Below are positions 8,668 through 17,401 of a stretch of 64,000 nt of DNA, piece by piece. The stretch is from DATJSJ01 sp035504175 (GTDB lineage Bacteria; Pseudomonadota; Alphaproteobacteria; Acetobacterales; Acetobacteraceae). A program made the translations under genes and the position numbers. The notes beneath the pieces were generated by a model. It saw nothing but the letters and a program-made list of their open reading frames with translations, had not been told where the DNA came from and did no database searches. The stretch lies in the NCBI GenBank assembly GCA_035504175.1, contig DATJSJ010000276.1:6908-70907 (forward strand). The letters are read 5' to 3'. Each line of letters opens with the position of its first letter. Position 1 is the stretch's first letter.

Positions 8668-9547
8668 GCGACGCCAGCCCGGCGGCCAGGCCATCGAACA
8701 CGGCCCGGCAGCGCGCCGACGCGCGCTGATCCTCGTGCATCGCCAGCCAGACGCCGAGCCGGAGCGCGAAGGCATCGGGCAGCACGCGCTCCAGATCGGG
8801 ATCGCGCCGCGCCAGTGCCACCTGGCAGATGCCGATGCCGAAGCCCGCCTGGACCGCCCGCAAATGCGCGAGATGGCTGTCGGTGCGCAGCGCGAAGCGA
8901 AACGCATCGAACCCGGGCGCTCGCTGGCGCATCGCGCGAATCTCCGGCGTTTCGCGATCGAAGCCGATCAGGCTGTGGGCTTGCAATTCCTTGCGGTCGC
9001 GCGGCACGCCGGCCTGCGCGAGATAGCGGCGATGCGCGTACAGTCCCAGAGTGACGCTGCCCAACCACCTGACCACCAGCGCCTCCTGCACCGGCTCGAC
9101 CATGCGCACCGCGATGTCGGCGTCGCGCCGCAGCAGGTCCTCGACCACGTTCGACAGCACCAGCTCGAACTCCAGCGCCGGGTGCATCCGGCGCAGCGCG
9201 GCCAGGATCGGCGGCAGCACCTCGGCACCGATGATCTCGCTGGCGCTGACCCGCACCGTGCCCTTCACGGTGCCGCCCTCGCCGGAGGCGGTGCGCAGCA
9301 GGGTGGCCGCGGTCGCCGCCAGCGCCTCCGCGTGGGGACGCAGCGCCAGCGCGCCCTCGGTCGCCGCCAGACCCTGCGGCGAGCGGGTGAACAGCGGAAA
9401 CCCCACCGCCGCCTCCAGCGCATCGATATGGCGGGCCAGCGTCGGCTGCGTCAGGCCCAGCCGGCGCGCCGCCGCGGAGAGCGACCCCTCCTGCAACACC
9501 GCCAGCAAGCTGCGGTAGAGGTTCCAGTCGGGGTCGCGACCATTCAT
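8606..9547 (-). CDS. LysR-family transcriptional regulator
   Basis: A 313-residue LysR-type regulator. The N-terminal helix-turn-helix reads WNLYRSLLAVLQEGSLSAAA, then RRLGLTQPTLARHIDALE (residues about 7-45). It is followed by the periplasmic-binding-protein-like effector domain (GTVRVSASEIIGAEVLPPIL; IAVRMVEP; GFGIGICQVALA). I took ATG 9547 (MNGRDPDW); an in-frame ATG at 9631 would add 28 residues lying inside the divergent promoter region. It is transcribed away from the epimerase-like gene at 9645 with a 97-bp shared control region, the normal arrangement for a LysR regulator and its target. It overlaps the kinase gene downstream. Confidence 0.93.
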   Translation of the reverse strand: MNGRDPDWNLYRSLLAVLQEGSLSAAARRLGLTQPTLARHIDALEAAVGFPLFTRSPQGLAATEGALALRPHAEALAATAATLLRTASGEGGTVKGTVRVSASEIIGAEVLPPILAALRRMHPALEFELVLSNVVEDLLRRDADIAVRMVEPVQEALVVRWLGSVTLGLYAHRRYLAQAGVPRDRKELQAHSLIGFDRETPEIRAMRQRAPGFDAFRFALRTDSHLAHLRAVQAGFGIGICQVALARRDPDLERVLPDAFALRLGVWLAMHEDQRASARCRAVFDGLAAGLASHVDEGWPNGAPAATAGRGSA

Positions 9548-9644
9548 CGATTTCAGTATAGCGACCGCACGGATTTCGGCAATTTCGTTGATCCTCGGAT
9601 GCGCCCAGTCTGACGGCATTGCAATCGTCAACCGGAGTCATCCC

Positions 9645-10682
9645 ATGACCGGCAATCGCACCGCCCTCGTCCTCGGCGCCACCGGCGGCATCGGCGGCGA
9701 GGTCGCCCGCCTTCTCGTCGACCGCGGCTGGCAGGTCCGCGCCCTGCATCGCGATCCCGACCGGCTGCCGGCGGAGGCCAAGGCCGGCGTCACCTGGCAT
9801 CGGGGCGATGCCATGGTCGCGGCCGACGTGGCAGCCGCGGCCGCCGGGGCTTGCGTCATCGTGCACGCGGTCAATCCGCCCCGCTACCGCCACTGGAGCC
9901 GGCTGGTGCTGCCGATGCTGGAGAACACAATCACCGCCGCCCGCGCCGCGGGCGCGCGCATCGTGCTGCCGGGCACGGTCTACAATTTCGGCCCCGACGC
10001 GTTTCCGGTGCTGCACGAGGATTCGCCGCAGCACCCGCTCACCGCCAAGGGCCGCATCCGCGCCGAGATGGAGCGCCGGCTGCAGACCGCGGCCGCGTCC
10101 GGCGTCCCGGTGCTGATCGTGCGGGCCGGCGACTATTTCGGGCCCCGCGCCGGCAACAACTGGTTCTCGCAGGGGCTGGTGAAGCCGGGCAAGCCGGTCG
10201 CCGCGATCACCAATCCCGGGCGGCGCGGCATCGGCCACCAATGGTCGTACCTGCCCGATGTCGCCGAGACTATGGTCCGCCTGCTCGAACGCGGCGACGC
10301 GCTGGGCTCCTTCGCCGTCTTCCACATGGCCGGCCATTGGGACGCCGACGGGACGCGCATGGTCGACGCGATCCGTGCTGCCGTCGGCAACCGGCGGCTT
10401 GCGGTCCGCTCGCTGCCCTGGCCGCTGCTGCGATTGCTGTCGCCGGTGGTGCCGCTGCTCCGCGAATTGCTGCCGATGCGCTATCTCTGGCGCACGCCGA
10501 TCCGGATGGACAACGCGCGGCTGCTGGCCGCGCTCGGCACGGAGCCGCACACGCCGCTCGATGTCGCGGTGCACGACACGCTGATCGGGCTCGGCTGCCT
10601 TCCGGCCGCGCCGCACGGGTGCGGGAACGTCCACGGCACGGACCTGCCGCGCTCAGCCATGCTGCGGCTCCGCCAGACGTGA
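9645..10682 (+). CDS. NAD(P)-dependent epimerase/dehydratase-family protein
   Basis: A 345-residue extended-SDR protein. The N-terminal Rossmann motif is ALVLGATGGIGGEVA (about residues 6-20), and the catalytic region has LPGTVYNFGPDAF. A C-terminal hydrophobic patch follows (WPLLRLLSPVVPLLREL). The canonical YxxxK is not clear, so the enzyme may be an atypical SDR such as an NAD-dependent reductase. It is divergent from the LysR gene and is the most likely target of that regulator. The start ATG 9645 follows CCGGAGTCATCCC. Substrate unknown. The downstream gene lies on the opposite strand, so it appears monocistronic. Confidence 0.85.
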   Translation: MTGNRTALVLGATGGIGGEVARLLVDRGWQVRALHRDPDRLPAEAKAGVTWHRGDAMVAADVAAAAAGACVIVHAVNPPRYRHWSRLVLPMLENTITAARAAGARIVLPGTVYNFGPDAFPVLHEDSPQHPLTAKGRIRAEMERRLQTAAASGVPVLIVRAGDYFGPRAGNNWFSQGLVKPGKPVAAITNPGRRGIGHQWSYLPDVAETMVRLLERGDALGSFAVFHMAGHWDADGTRMVDAIRAAVGNRRLAVRSLPWPLLRLLSPVVPLLRELLPMRYLWRTPIRMDNARLLAALGTEPHTPLDVAVHDTLIGLGCLPAAPHGCGNVHGTDLPRSAMLRLRQT

Positions 10683-10817
10683 TCGAAGGTGCCGACTGCG
10701 GCTCCGGGCGGAGTTTCCGGCCTCAGGCGCCGGAATCCGCCTCGCCGCAGCGGGCCAAGGCCGGGTGACGGGGCAGCGCTCGCTTCCCCGGTTACGCGAC
10801 GCAGGGGCTGGGCGGGC

Positions 10818-11087
10818 CTACGGACGGTACAGGTCGCGCGGGCCGGAGCCGGCGCGGCCGCCGCGCCAGCGCTGGATGCGGAAGGCCACCCAGGCGACCA
10901 CGCCTGCCAGGACCGCGATCGGGATCAGCGCCATCGCAATCCAGAGCGCCAGTGCTGCGCCGGCGAGCAGACCAGCCAGCGCCGCGACCACCAGCGCGCC
11001 GAGCGCCACCCGCGACAACAGCGGCGGCGGCCGGTGCACGAATTGCCCGTCCGGCGTCATGTCGATCTGCGGCGGCATCCGGTCCAT
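10818..11087 (-). CDS. Small two-helix membrane protein, unknown
   Basis: An 89-residue protein I do not recognise. A polar N-terminus (MDRMPPQIDMTPDGQFVHRP) precedes two hydrophobic segments at about residues 24-48 (VALGALVVAALAGLLAGAAL) and 50-70 (MALIPIAVLAGVVAWVAF). A basic tail RIQRWRGGRAGSGPRDLYRP ends it. This pattern fits a small inner-membrane protein with both ends in the cytoplasm. It lies divergent to the DUF3141 operon with 328 bp between them. The FNR-type box in that gap is oriented for the operon but could affect both genes. Codon third-position GC matches neighbours, supporting real coding. An ATG nine bases further on could also start it. Confidence 0.6.
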   Translation of the reverse strand: MDRMPPQIDMTPDGQFVHRPPPLLSRVALGALVVAALAGLLAGAALALWIAMALIPIAVLAGVVAWVAFRIQRWRGGRAGSGPRDLYRP

Positions 11088-11210
11088 GTCCCGCAGATGG
11101 GCCGGGCGCGGGGCGCCGGCAAGCCCCGATCGAAGGCGCGGCCCCCCGGTCCGCGGCGCAGCGTGGCCGGCCCGGTGTCGCCCGGAGCCGCCCCGCGAAC
11201 TGTCACCCGA

Positions 11211-11224
11211 TTGATCGAGGTCAA
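11211..11224 (+). promoter_or_regulatory. FNR/FixK-type binding site before the DUF3141 operon
   Basis: TTGATCGAGGTCAA is an inverted repeat matching the Crp-Fnr family (FixK/Anr/FNR) consensus TTGAY-N4-RTCAA at all ten specified positions. Its centre (11217.5) is about 41 bp before the expected transcription start if the weak hexamer TACGAC (11247-11252) is the -10, which is class II activator geometry. The operon's first start codon is at 11416, leaving a leader of about 155 nt. Confidence 0.7.
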
Positions 11225-11415
11225 TGCTGCAACTGCGTGCTATGGTTACGACAGCATTCGACCGTGACCACCGACGGCGGCCTCCGGGCGCGCGAATCAG
11301 GGTCTGAAAACAAATGGCTAGGCCCCGACCCGCACAGCGCGGGCGATCCGGGCCTTGCCGGCAGCAAGGGCGTACGGCCGTCGAGACCGGCCGCACGCCG
11401 CAGGGGAAGAATCGG

Positions 11416-13596
11416 ATGTCAAACGTGCCCGGGCTGAACGCGCTGCAGGAATATTGGCTGGATGCCTGGCAGCGCTCCGTGCTGTTCCTCGACGTCCTGC
11501 GACAGCGCGGCAACAACCATTTCGAGTACACCGCACGGGCCGTGCCGAACGTGCTCAGCTTCGAGTGCACCCTGGTCCGGGATGGACGCACGCTGCCGCG
11601 GCCGGTCAATTACGGGCTGGTGCAGATCGTGCCCCCGGCCGGCACCAAGACCGATCCGACGAAGCGCCCGTTCATCGTCGTCGATCCGCGCGCCGGGCAC
11701 GGGCCGGGCATCGGCGGCATGAAGCACGACAGCGAGATCGGCGTGGCGCTCGCCGCCGGGCATCCGTGCTACTTCATCGGCTTCGCGCCGCACCCGGTGC
11801 CGGGCCAGACGGTGGAGGATGTCTGCCGGGCGGAGGCGGCCTTCGTCGCCGAGGTCATCGCCCGCCATCCCGAAGCGGAAGGCCGGCCGGTGATCATCGG
11901 CAACTGCCAGGCCGGTTGGCAGATCATGATGATGGCGGCGATCGAGCCGCAACTGTGCGGCCCGATCATGCTGGCCGGCTCGCCGCTCTCCTACTGGGCC
12001 GGCGTGCGCGGCCGCAACCCGATGCGCTACACCGGCGGCATCCTCGGCGGCTCGTGGATGACGGCGCTTGCCGGCGATCTTGGTCACGGCATCTTCGACG
12101 GCGCGCACCTGGTCGCCAATTTCGAGTCGCTGAACCTCGCCAACACCTACTGGAAGAAGGACTACAACCTCTACTCGCGCATCGACACCGAAGCGACCCG
12201 GTTTCTCGAGTTCGAGAAATGGTGGGGCAGTCCGATCCTGCTCAATGCCGAGGAGATCCAATGGATCGTCGACAACCTGTTCATCGGCAACCGGCTGTCG
12301 ACCGGCGAACTGCGCAGCTCGGATCAGCGGCGCGTCGATCTGCGCAACGTCAAGTCGCCGATCATCGTCTTCTGCTCCTGGGGCGACAACATCACGCCGC
12401 CGCAGCAGGCGCTCGACTGGATCCTCGATCTTTATGACGACGAGAGGGAAATCGTCGCGAACGGCCAGACCATCGTCTACTCGATGCATTCCAGCGTCGG
12501 ACATCTCGGGATATTCGTCTCCGGCAAGGTCGCGACCAAGGAGCACGAAGAGTTCGCGACCTGCATGGACATGATCGACCTCATGCCGCCGGGTCTCTAC
12601 GAGGCCGTCATCACCGAGGTCGAGCCCGGTGTCGTCCACCCCAACCTGGTGAACGGACGCTACCTGTTCACGCTCGAGGTGAGGACGTTGAACGATATCC
12701 GGGCGCTCGGCAGCAACGACGCGGAGGACGATCTGCGCTTCGCCACCGTCGCGCGGGTCTCCGAGGTCAATCACGGGCTGTACCAGACCACGGTCGGCCC
12801 CGCGGTGCGCATGATGACGCCCGAGCCCGCCGCGGCGCTGATGCGTGAGTTGCATCCGCACCGGATGCGCTACGCCCTCTTCTCCGACCGCAATCCGCTG
12901 ATGCAGCCGGTCAAGGCCGCGGCCGAGGCGGTGCGCGCCGCCCGGCAGCCGGTCGCCGAGGACAATCCGCTGCTCGCCGCCGAACGGGCGATGTCTTCGT
13001 GGATCATCAACTGGCTCGATGCCTGCCAGGCGGCCCGCGACACCTGGGTCGAGCACGCCTTTCTCGCCGTCTACGGCTCGCCGCTCCTGCAGGCGCTGGC
13101 AGGATTCGGGCCGCAGGCCGGCCCGGCGCGCCCGCATATCGAGCGCGACCTGGTGCGCGAGGCGGACGAAGCGCAGCGGCTCGCGGCACTCGAGACGAGG
13201 ATTGCGGCGGGCGGCCCGATGGCCGCCGGGCTGCGCGCCGTCCTCTACGTCCGCATGCCCGAAGGCAGCGCCGACGAGCGCGGCTTCGCCATCCTGCAAG
13301 CGCTGCGGGCCGAGCAGCCGCCGGAGCGGCGCCCGTCGATCGCATCGCTGAAGGAGCTGTTCAGGGAGCAGTTCCTGCTGCTCAAGCTCGACGAGGAGCG
13401 GGCCGTCGCGGCGATCCCCCGGATGCTGCCGGCCAAGCCCGAGGAGCGCCGCCAGGTGCTGGGCGCCGTCCAGCGGGTGCTGTCCGCCCGCGGCTCCCTG
13501 TCCGAGGAAGGCACCCGCCGGCTGCGCCAGATCGAAACCCTGTTCGACGCCAAGCCGCCGCGCGCGCCGGCCAGGGAGGAGGCGGTGAATGCCTGA
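11416..13596 (+). CDS. DUF3141 protein, PhaC-like alpha/beta hydrolase
   Basis: A 726-residue protein with an N-terminal alpha/beta-hydrolase half like polyhydroxyalkanoate synthases. The lipase-box equivalent is GNCQAGW with Cys164, followed by GDNITPPQQ (Asp324) and SVGHLGIF (His363), so the PhaC-type Cys-Asp-His triad is intact. The C-terminal ~350 residues (DUF3141 region) contain an all-helical SWIINWLDACQAARDTW segment. Cytoplasmic, no signal peptide. ATG 11416 follows GGGGAAG. The stop overlaps the phosphotransacetylase gene by 8 bp, and FabI and acetate kinase follow. Similar sets occur in low-oxygen-induced loci such as the lxa locus of Burkholderia cenocepacia (from memory). Polymer synthesis is unproven; it may be a thioesterase or acyltransferase. 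Confidence 0.88.
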   Translation: MSNVPGLNALQEYWLDAWQRSVLFLDVLRQRGNNHFEYTARAVPNVLSFECTLVRDGRTLPRPVNYGLVQIVPPAGTKTDPTKRPFIVVDPRAGHGPGIGGMKHDSEIGVALAAGHPCYFIGFAPHPVPGQTVEDVCRAEAAFVAEVIARHPEAEGRPVIIGNCQAGWQIMMMAAIEPQLCGPIMLAGSPLSYWAGVRGRNPMRYTGGILGGSWMTALAGDLGHGIFDGAHLVANFESLNLANTYWKKDYNLYSRIDTEATRFLEFEKWWGSPILLNAEEIQWIVDNLFIGNRLSTGELRSSDQRRVDLRNVKSPIIVFCSWGDNITPPQQALDWILDLYDDEREIVANGQTIVYSMHSSVGHLGIFVSGKVATKEHEEFATCMDMIDLMPPGLYEAVITEVEPGVVHPNLVNGRYLFTLEVRTLNDIRALGSNDAEDDLRFATVARVSEVNHGLYQTTVGPAVRMMTPEPAAALMRELHPHRMRYALFSDRNPLMQPVKAAAEAVRAARQPVAEDNPLLAAERAMSSWIINWLDACQAARDTWVEHAFLAVYGSPLLQALAGFGPQAGPARPHIERDLVREADEAQRLAALETRIAAGGPMAAGLRAVLYVRMPEGSADERGFAILQALRAEQPPERRPSIASLKELFREQFLLLKLDEERAVAAIPRMLPAKPEERRQVLGAVQRVLSARGSLSEEGTRRLRQIETLFDAKPPRAPAREEAVNA

Positions 13597-14551
13597 CGCC
13601 CCGCCCCCGAACGACCGTCGCCACGACAAGTACGAGGTCCTGGTCGAGGCGGCGCGGCGCCTGCCGCCGATCGCAACGGCGGTCGCACACCCCTGCGATG
13701 ACGTGTCGCTGGAAAGCGCGGTGGAAGCCGCCCGGCTCGGCCTGGTCAAGCCGGTGCTGGTCGGCCCGGCCGCCCGCATCCGCGATGTCGCGGCGAAGGC
13801 GTCGATCGACGTCGCCGGCTTCGAGATCGTCGACGCGGCCCATAGCCACGAAGCGGCGGCGCAGGCGGTGGCGCTGGTGCGCGGCGGCCGGGTCGAGGCA
13901 CTGATGAAGGGCAGCCTGCACACCGACGAGCTGATGGGCGCCGTGGTGGCGCGCGAGGGTGGCATCCGCACCGCCCGCCGGATCAGCCATTGCTTCATCA
14001 TGGACGTGCCGGGCCATGCGAACGCCCTGATCATCACCGATGCCGCCGTCAACATCGCGCCGACGCTCGAGGAGAAGGTCGACATCGTGCAGAACGCGAT
14101 CGACCTCGCGCACGCCATGCGCCTGCCGGAGGTGCGGGTCGCGATCCTGAGTGCGATGGAGACGGTGAACCCGAAGGTGCCATCCACAGTCGAGGCGGCC
14201 GCGCTGTGCAAGATGGCCGATCGCGGCCAGATCACCGGCGCGCTGCTCGACGGGCCGCTGGCGCTCGACAATGCGATCAGCGCCGAGGCGGCGCGGATCA
14301 AGCACATCGTCTCGCCGGTCGCGGGACGCGCCAACGTGCTGGTCGTGCCGGATCTCGAATCCGGCAACATGCTGGCGAAAAGCCTCTCCTTCCTTGCCGG
14401 CGCGGATGCGGCGGGGATCGTGCTCGGCGCCCGCGTGCCGATCATCCTGACCAGCCGCGCCGATGCGCTGCTGACCCGCCTCGCCTCCTGTGCCGTCGCC
14501 GTGCTAGTCGCCGCCGCGCGGCGCGACAATCCTGCCACCGCCATCCCATGA
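13589..14551 (+). CDS. Phosphate acetyl/butyryltransferase-family enzyme
   Basis: A 320-residue PTA_PTB-domain protein that interconverts acyl-CoA and acyl phosphate in the cytosol. Recognisable stretches are VEAARLGLVKPVLVGP, VEALMKGSLHTDELMGAVV, RISHCFIMDVPGHANALIIT and the C-terminal LAGADAAGIVLGARVPIILTSRAD block (quoted in part). It lacks the N-terminal MaoC hydratase domain of the bifunctional form (about 470 residues) and is a stand-alone transferase. The start overlaps the upstream stop by 8 bp behind a GGGAGGAGG ribosome-binding site, so it is translationally coupled. Paired with acetate kinase two genes downstream it would allow substrate-level ATP formation from acyl-CoA, consistent with oxygen-limited regulation. 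Confidence 0.9.
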   Translation: MPDAPPPNDRRHDKYEVLVEAARRLPPIATAVAHPCDDVSLESAVEAARLGLVKPVLVGPAARIRDVAAKASIDVAGFEIVDAAHSHEAAAQAVALVRGGRVEALMKGSLHTDELMGAVVAREGGIRTARRISHCFIMDVPGHANALIITDAAVNIAPTLEEKVDIVQNAIDLAHAMRLPEVRVAILSAMETVNPKVPSTVEAAALCKMADRGQITGALLDGPLALDNAISAEAARIKHIVSPVAGRANVLVVPDLESGNMLAKSLSFLAGADAAGIVLGARVPIILTSRADALLTRLASCAVAVLVAAARRDNPATAIP

Positions 14552-14561
14552 GAGGTCGCGC

Positions 14562-15341
14562 ATGAGCGAGGCCATCCGACCCGTCCTGTCCGGCCGCCGC
14601 GCCCTCGTCGTCGGCATCGCCAACGAGCATTCCATCGCCTATGGCTGCGCGAAGGCGTTCCGCACCGCCGGCGCCGAGCTCGCGGTCACCTGGCTGAACG
14701 ACAAGGCGCGCCCCTATGTCGAGCCGCTGGCCGACGAACTCGAAGCGCCGATCCGCGCGCCGCTCGACGTCGCCGTGCCCGGCCAGATGGAGTCCGTGTT
14801 CGAGACGATCCGCGAACGCTGGGGTCGGCTCGACATCCTGGTCCACTCCATCGCCTTCGCACCGAAGCAGGACCTGCAGGGCGGGCTGCTCGACTGCTCG
14901 GCGGAGGGTTTCGCCAAGGCGATGGACATCTCCTGCCACTCCTTCGTGCGCATGGCGCGGCTCGCGGCGCCGCTGATGACCGAGGGCGGGACGATGTTCG
15001 CCATGAGCTATTACGGCGCCAGCCGCGTCGTGCCGAACTACAACGTTATGGGGCCGGTGAAGGCGGCGCTGGAGGCGGCCTGCCGCTATCTCGCCTTCGA
15101 GCTCGGGCGGCAGCGCATCCGCGTGCACGCCATCTCGCCGGGGCCGCTCAAGACCCGCGCCGCGTCGGGGCTGAAGGATTTCGAGCTGCTGCTGAACGAG
15201 GCGGCGCAGAAGGCGCCGCTCGGCGAGCTGGTGGACATCATGGATGTCGGCTTCACCTGCGCCTATCTCGCGACCGATTTCGCGAGCCGGGTCACCGGCG
15301 GCACCGTCTTCGTCGATGGCGGCGCCAACATCGTCGCCTGA
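14562..15341 (+). CDS. fabI: Enoyl-[acyl-carrier-protein] reductase, FabI type
   Basis: A 259-residue FabI-type SDR that reduces trans-2-enoyl-ACP with NAD(P)H. It has the FabI-specific cofactor loop VVGIANEHSIAYGCAKAF, the IAFAPK segment, MSYYGA, and the Tyr-x6-Lys catalytic pair (Tyr160, Lys167 in YNVMGPVK). The C-terminal SRVTGGTVFVDGG is normal. Its place inside a phosphotransacetylase/acetate kinase/DUF3141 operon suggests a second, conditionally expressed copy. A housekeeping fabI elsewhere is likely, though not seen here. It starts 10 bp after the transferase stop. A role as electron sink or in acyl-chain supply for the PhaC-like protein is inference. Confidence 0.93.
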   Translation: MSEAIRPVLSGRRALVVGIANEHSIAYGCAKAFRTAGAELAVTWLNDKARPYVEPLADELEAPIRAPLDVAVPGQMESVFETIRERWGRLDILVHSIAFAPKQDLQGGLLDCSAEGFAKAMDISCHSFVRMARLAAPLMTEGGTMFAMSYYGASRVVPNYNVMGPVKAALEAACRYLAFELGRQRIRVHAISPGPLKTRAASGLKDFELLLNEAAQKAPLGELVDIMDVGFTCAYLATDFASRVTGGTVFVDGGANIVA

Positions 15342-15355
15342 TCCGGGATCCCGCC

Positions 15356-16537
15356 ATGCCAGGCTGCGTCGCGGCGCTGAACGCCGGCTCCTCCAGCATC
15401 AAGTTCGCGCTGCATGCGGTCGGCGGCGATGCGGCACTGCTGTTCCGCGGTCAGGTCGAGCGGATCGGCGTCGCGCCGCATCTGCGCATCACCGGCGCGG
15501 ACGGCGCCACCGTCGCCGAGCACGATTGCGACGCCGCCGGGTTCGACCACGAGGCCGCGACGCGCGAGATCCTCACCACGGCGGCGAAGCTGATCGCCGG
15601 CACGCCGGTGCTCGGCATCGGCCACCGCGTCGTGCATGGCGGCATCCATCACGCGGCGCCGGCACGGGTGACGGATGCGCTCCTGGCCGAACTCGCGACG
15701 CTGGTGCCGCTGGCGCCGCTGCACCAGCCGCACAACCTGTCGCCGATGCGCGCGATCGCCGCCGCGGCGCCGCAGATCCCGCAGGTCGCCTGCTTCGACA
15801 CCGCCTTTCATCGCAGCCAGCCGGCGCTCGCGCAGGAATACGCCCTGCCGCGCGCGCTCACCGAGGCCGGCGTGCGCCGCTACGGATTCCACGGGCTGTC
15901 CTACGAATACGTCGCGTCGCGGATGGCGGAGCTGTCGCCGCATCTCGCCAATGGCCGCGTGATCGTGGCGCATCTCGGCAACGGCGCCAGCCTCTGCGCC
16001 ATCGCCGGCGGGCGCAGCGTCGCCAGCACGATGGGATTTTCCGCCGTCGAGGGGCTGATGATGGGCACGCGCTGCGGCGCGATCGATCCCGGCGTGCTGC
16101 TCTGGCTGATGGACGAGCGCGGCATGGACGCGCGCGCGATCGAGGATCTGATCTACCGAAAATCCGGCCTGCTCGGCGTCTCCGGCATCTCGTCGGACAT
16201 GCGGACGCTGCGCGGCTCCGCCGAGCCGGCGGCGTTGGAAGCGATCGCGCTGTTCGTCTACCGCATCGTGCGCGAGATCGGCTCGCTCGCCGCGGCACTC
16301 GGCGGGCTGGACGGGCTCGTCTTCACCGCCGGCATCGGCGAGCATGACGCGGCGACCCGGGCGGACGTCGCTGCGGGCTGCCGCTGGCTGGGTGTGGAAC
16401 TGGACGAGGCGCGCAACCGCGGCGGCACCGGCCGCATCAGCCGTGACACCGCGACGGTCGCCACCTGGGTGATCCCGACCGACGAGGAACGCGTCATCGC
16501 CAGCCACACCGCGTCACTGCTCAGACTGCCCGGCTAG
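15356..16537 (+). CDS. ackA: Acetate/propionate kinase
   Basis: A 393-residue ASKHA-fold kinase making ATP and acetate (or propionate) from acyl phosphate and ADP. Signature NAGSSSIKF lies at residues 9-17, with RYGFHGLSYEYVA, AHLGNGASLCAI and SGLLGVSGISSDMR further on. The segment that is DTSMGFTPLEGL in the classical enzyme reads ASTMGFSAVEGL here, so the Asp is Ala; from memory this ASTMG form is common in alphaproteobacterial acetate/propionate kinases. It starts 14 bp after the fabI stop and ends the operon. With the upstream phosphotransacetylase it completes the acyl-CoA to ATP route. Confidence 0.94.
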   Translation: MPGCVAALNAGSSSIKFALHAVGGDAALLFRGQVERIGVAPHLRITGADGATVAEHDCDAAGFDHEAATREILTTAAKLIAGTPVLGIGHRVVHGGIHHAAPARVTDALLAELATLVPLAPLHQPHNLSPMRAIAAAAPQIPQVACFDTAFHRSQPALAQEYALPRALTEAGVRRYGFHGLSYEYVASRMAELSPHLANGRVIVAHLGNGASLCAIAGGRSVASTMGFSAVEGLMMGTRCGAIDPGVLLWLMDERGMDARAIEDLIYRKSGLLGVSGISSDMRTLRGSAEPAALEAIALFVYRIVREIGSLAAALGGLDGLVFTAGIGEHDAATRADVAAGCRWLGVELDEARNRGGTGRISRDTATVATWVIPTDEERVIASHTASLLRLPG

Positions 16538-16699
16538 ACCAGGATCGCCTGATCGCGCCGAGCGATCGTGGCCTGACTCTCTGTTTTCAGGCCATGAGTC
16601 CCGCCGTCTGCGGTGCCACCTGCCGCGATCATCGCGTTCTCGCCGCGGCACATCGTCTTCAGGGAGCCCGGCATCAGCACGCAGCGCCCGCGGCAAAAC

Positions 16700-16713
16700 T
16701 TGATCTGCGTCAA
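16700..16713 (+). promoter_or_regulatory. FNR/FixK-type binding site before the CBS-domain gene
   Basis: TTGATCTGCGTCAA has both half-sites identical to the box at 11211-11224 with a different 4-bp spacer. The likely -10 (TACAGA, 16736-16741, preceded by a TG) begins exactly 36 bp after the box start, the same distance as at the other site. The distance is right for class II activation by an FNR-family protein. The CBS gene starts at 16802. Confidence 0.72.
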
Positions 16714-16801
16714 GCCTGCCGCACGCCGGCTGTGCTACAGACTGGGCAGGACCGGCATTGCTCGAGTGTTGCATACGCCGGTAGGCAGGAGGCCTTCGTC
16801 C

Positions 16802-17353
16802 ATGCTCGATGAAGCATTGGTCACGGCCGGCGAGCTGATGGCCCGCGATGTCATTGCCGTGCGTCCCGACGCTCCGCTGCGCCGCGCGGTCGTGCTGATG
16901 GCCGAGCGCGGCGTCAGCGGCCTGCCCGTCCTCGACGAGGCCGGCAGCATCGTCGGCATGATCAGCGAGGGCGATCTGGTGCGCTGGCACGAAGGCTATA
17001 CCGAGCGCCAGGCGCGGTGGCTCGCCATGCTGGCGGAGGGGAACGAGCTCGCCCCGAGCTTTGTCGACGCCATCCGCAGCGAGGCGCACAAGGTCAAGGC
17101 GGCGATGAGTTCCGGTGCGATCACCGTCGGCGAAGAGACCTCGGCGCGCGAGGTCGCGCGGCTGATGCACACGCATCACATCAAGCGCGTGCCGGTGCTG
17201 CGCGACGGCCGGCTGGTCGGCATCGTCACCCGCTCCGATCTGGTGCGGGCGCTCGCGCGCAAGCTGCAGGAGACCCCGTCGCCGGCGCCGCCCGAACGGA
17301 TCACGGTCGACGAGGCGCTGCGCCGCGCCAGGAGCCGCGCCGCCGGTACCTGA
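16802..17353 (+). CDS. Tandem CBS-domain protein
   Basis: A 183-residue cytosolic protein of two CBS repeats: residues about 8-62 (LMARDVIAVRPDAPLRRAV ... GLPVLDEAGSIVGMISEGDL) and about 98-152 (ITVGEETSAREVARLMHTHH ... RVPVLRDGRLVGIVTRSDLV). CBS pairs bind adenine nucleotides and report energy state, but there is no attached effector domain. ATG 16802 sits 9 nt after AGGAGG. The gene has its own FNR-type site and promoter although it follows ackA in the same direction, so it is likely co-regulated with that operon under low oxygen. CBS proteins are frequent members of DosR/ANR-type hypoxic regulons. Confidence 0.88.
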   Translation: MLDEALVTAGELMARDVIAVRPDAPLRRAVVLMAERGVSGLPVLDEAGSIVGMISEGDLVRWHEGYTERQARWLAMLAEGNELAPSFVDAIRSEAHKVKAAMSSGAITVGEETSAREVARLMHTHHIKRVPVLRDGRLVGIVTRSDLVRALARKLQETPSPAPPERITVDEALRRARSRAAGT

Positions 17354-17401
17354 GTGCGTGGTCGCCGATCCCGCGGACGTGCGGGCGCGTCGTTGCGGTG
17401 A

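Noticed and set aside
11419..14544. 1041-codon frame on the minus strand
   Set aside because: It is antisense to the DUF3141 and phosphotransacetylase genes, both clearly recognised. The translation has no motif.
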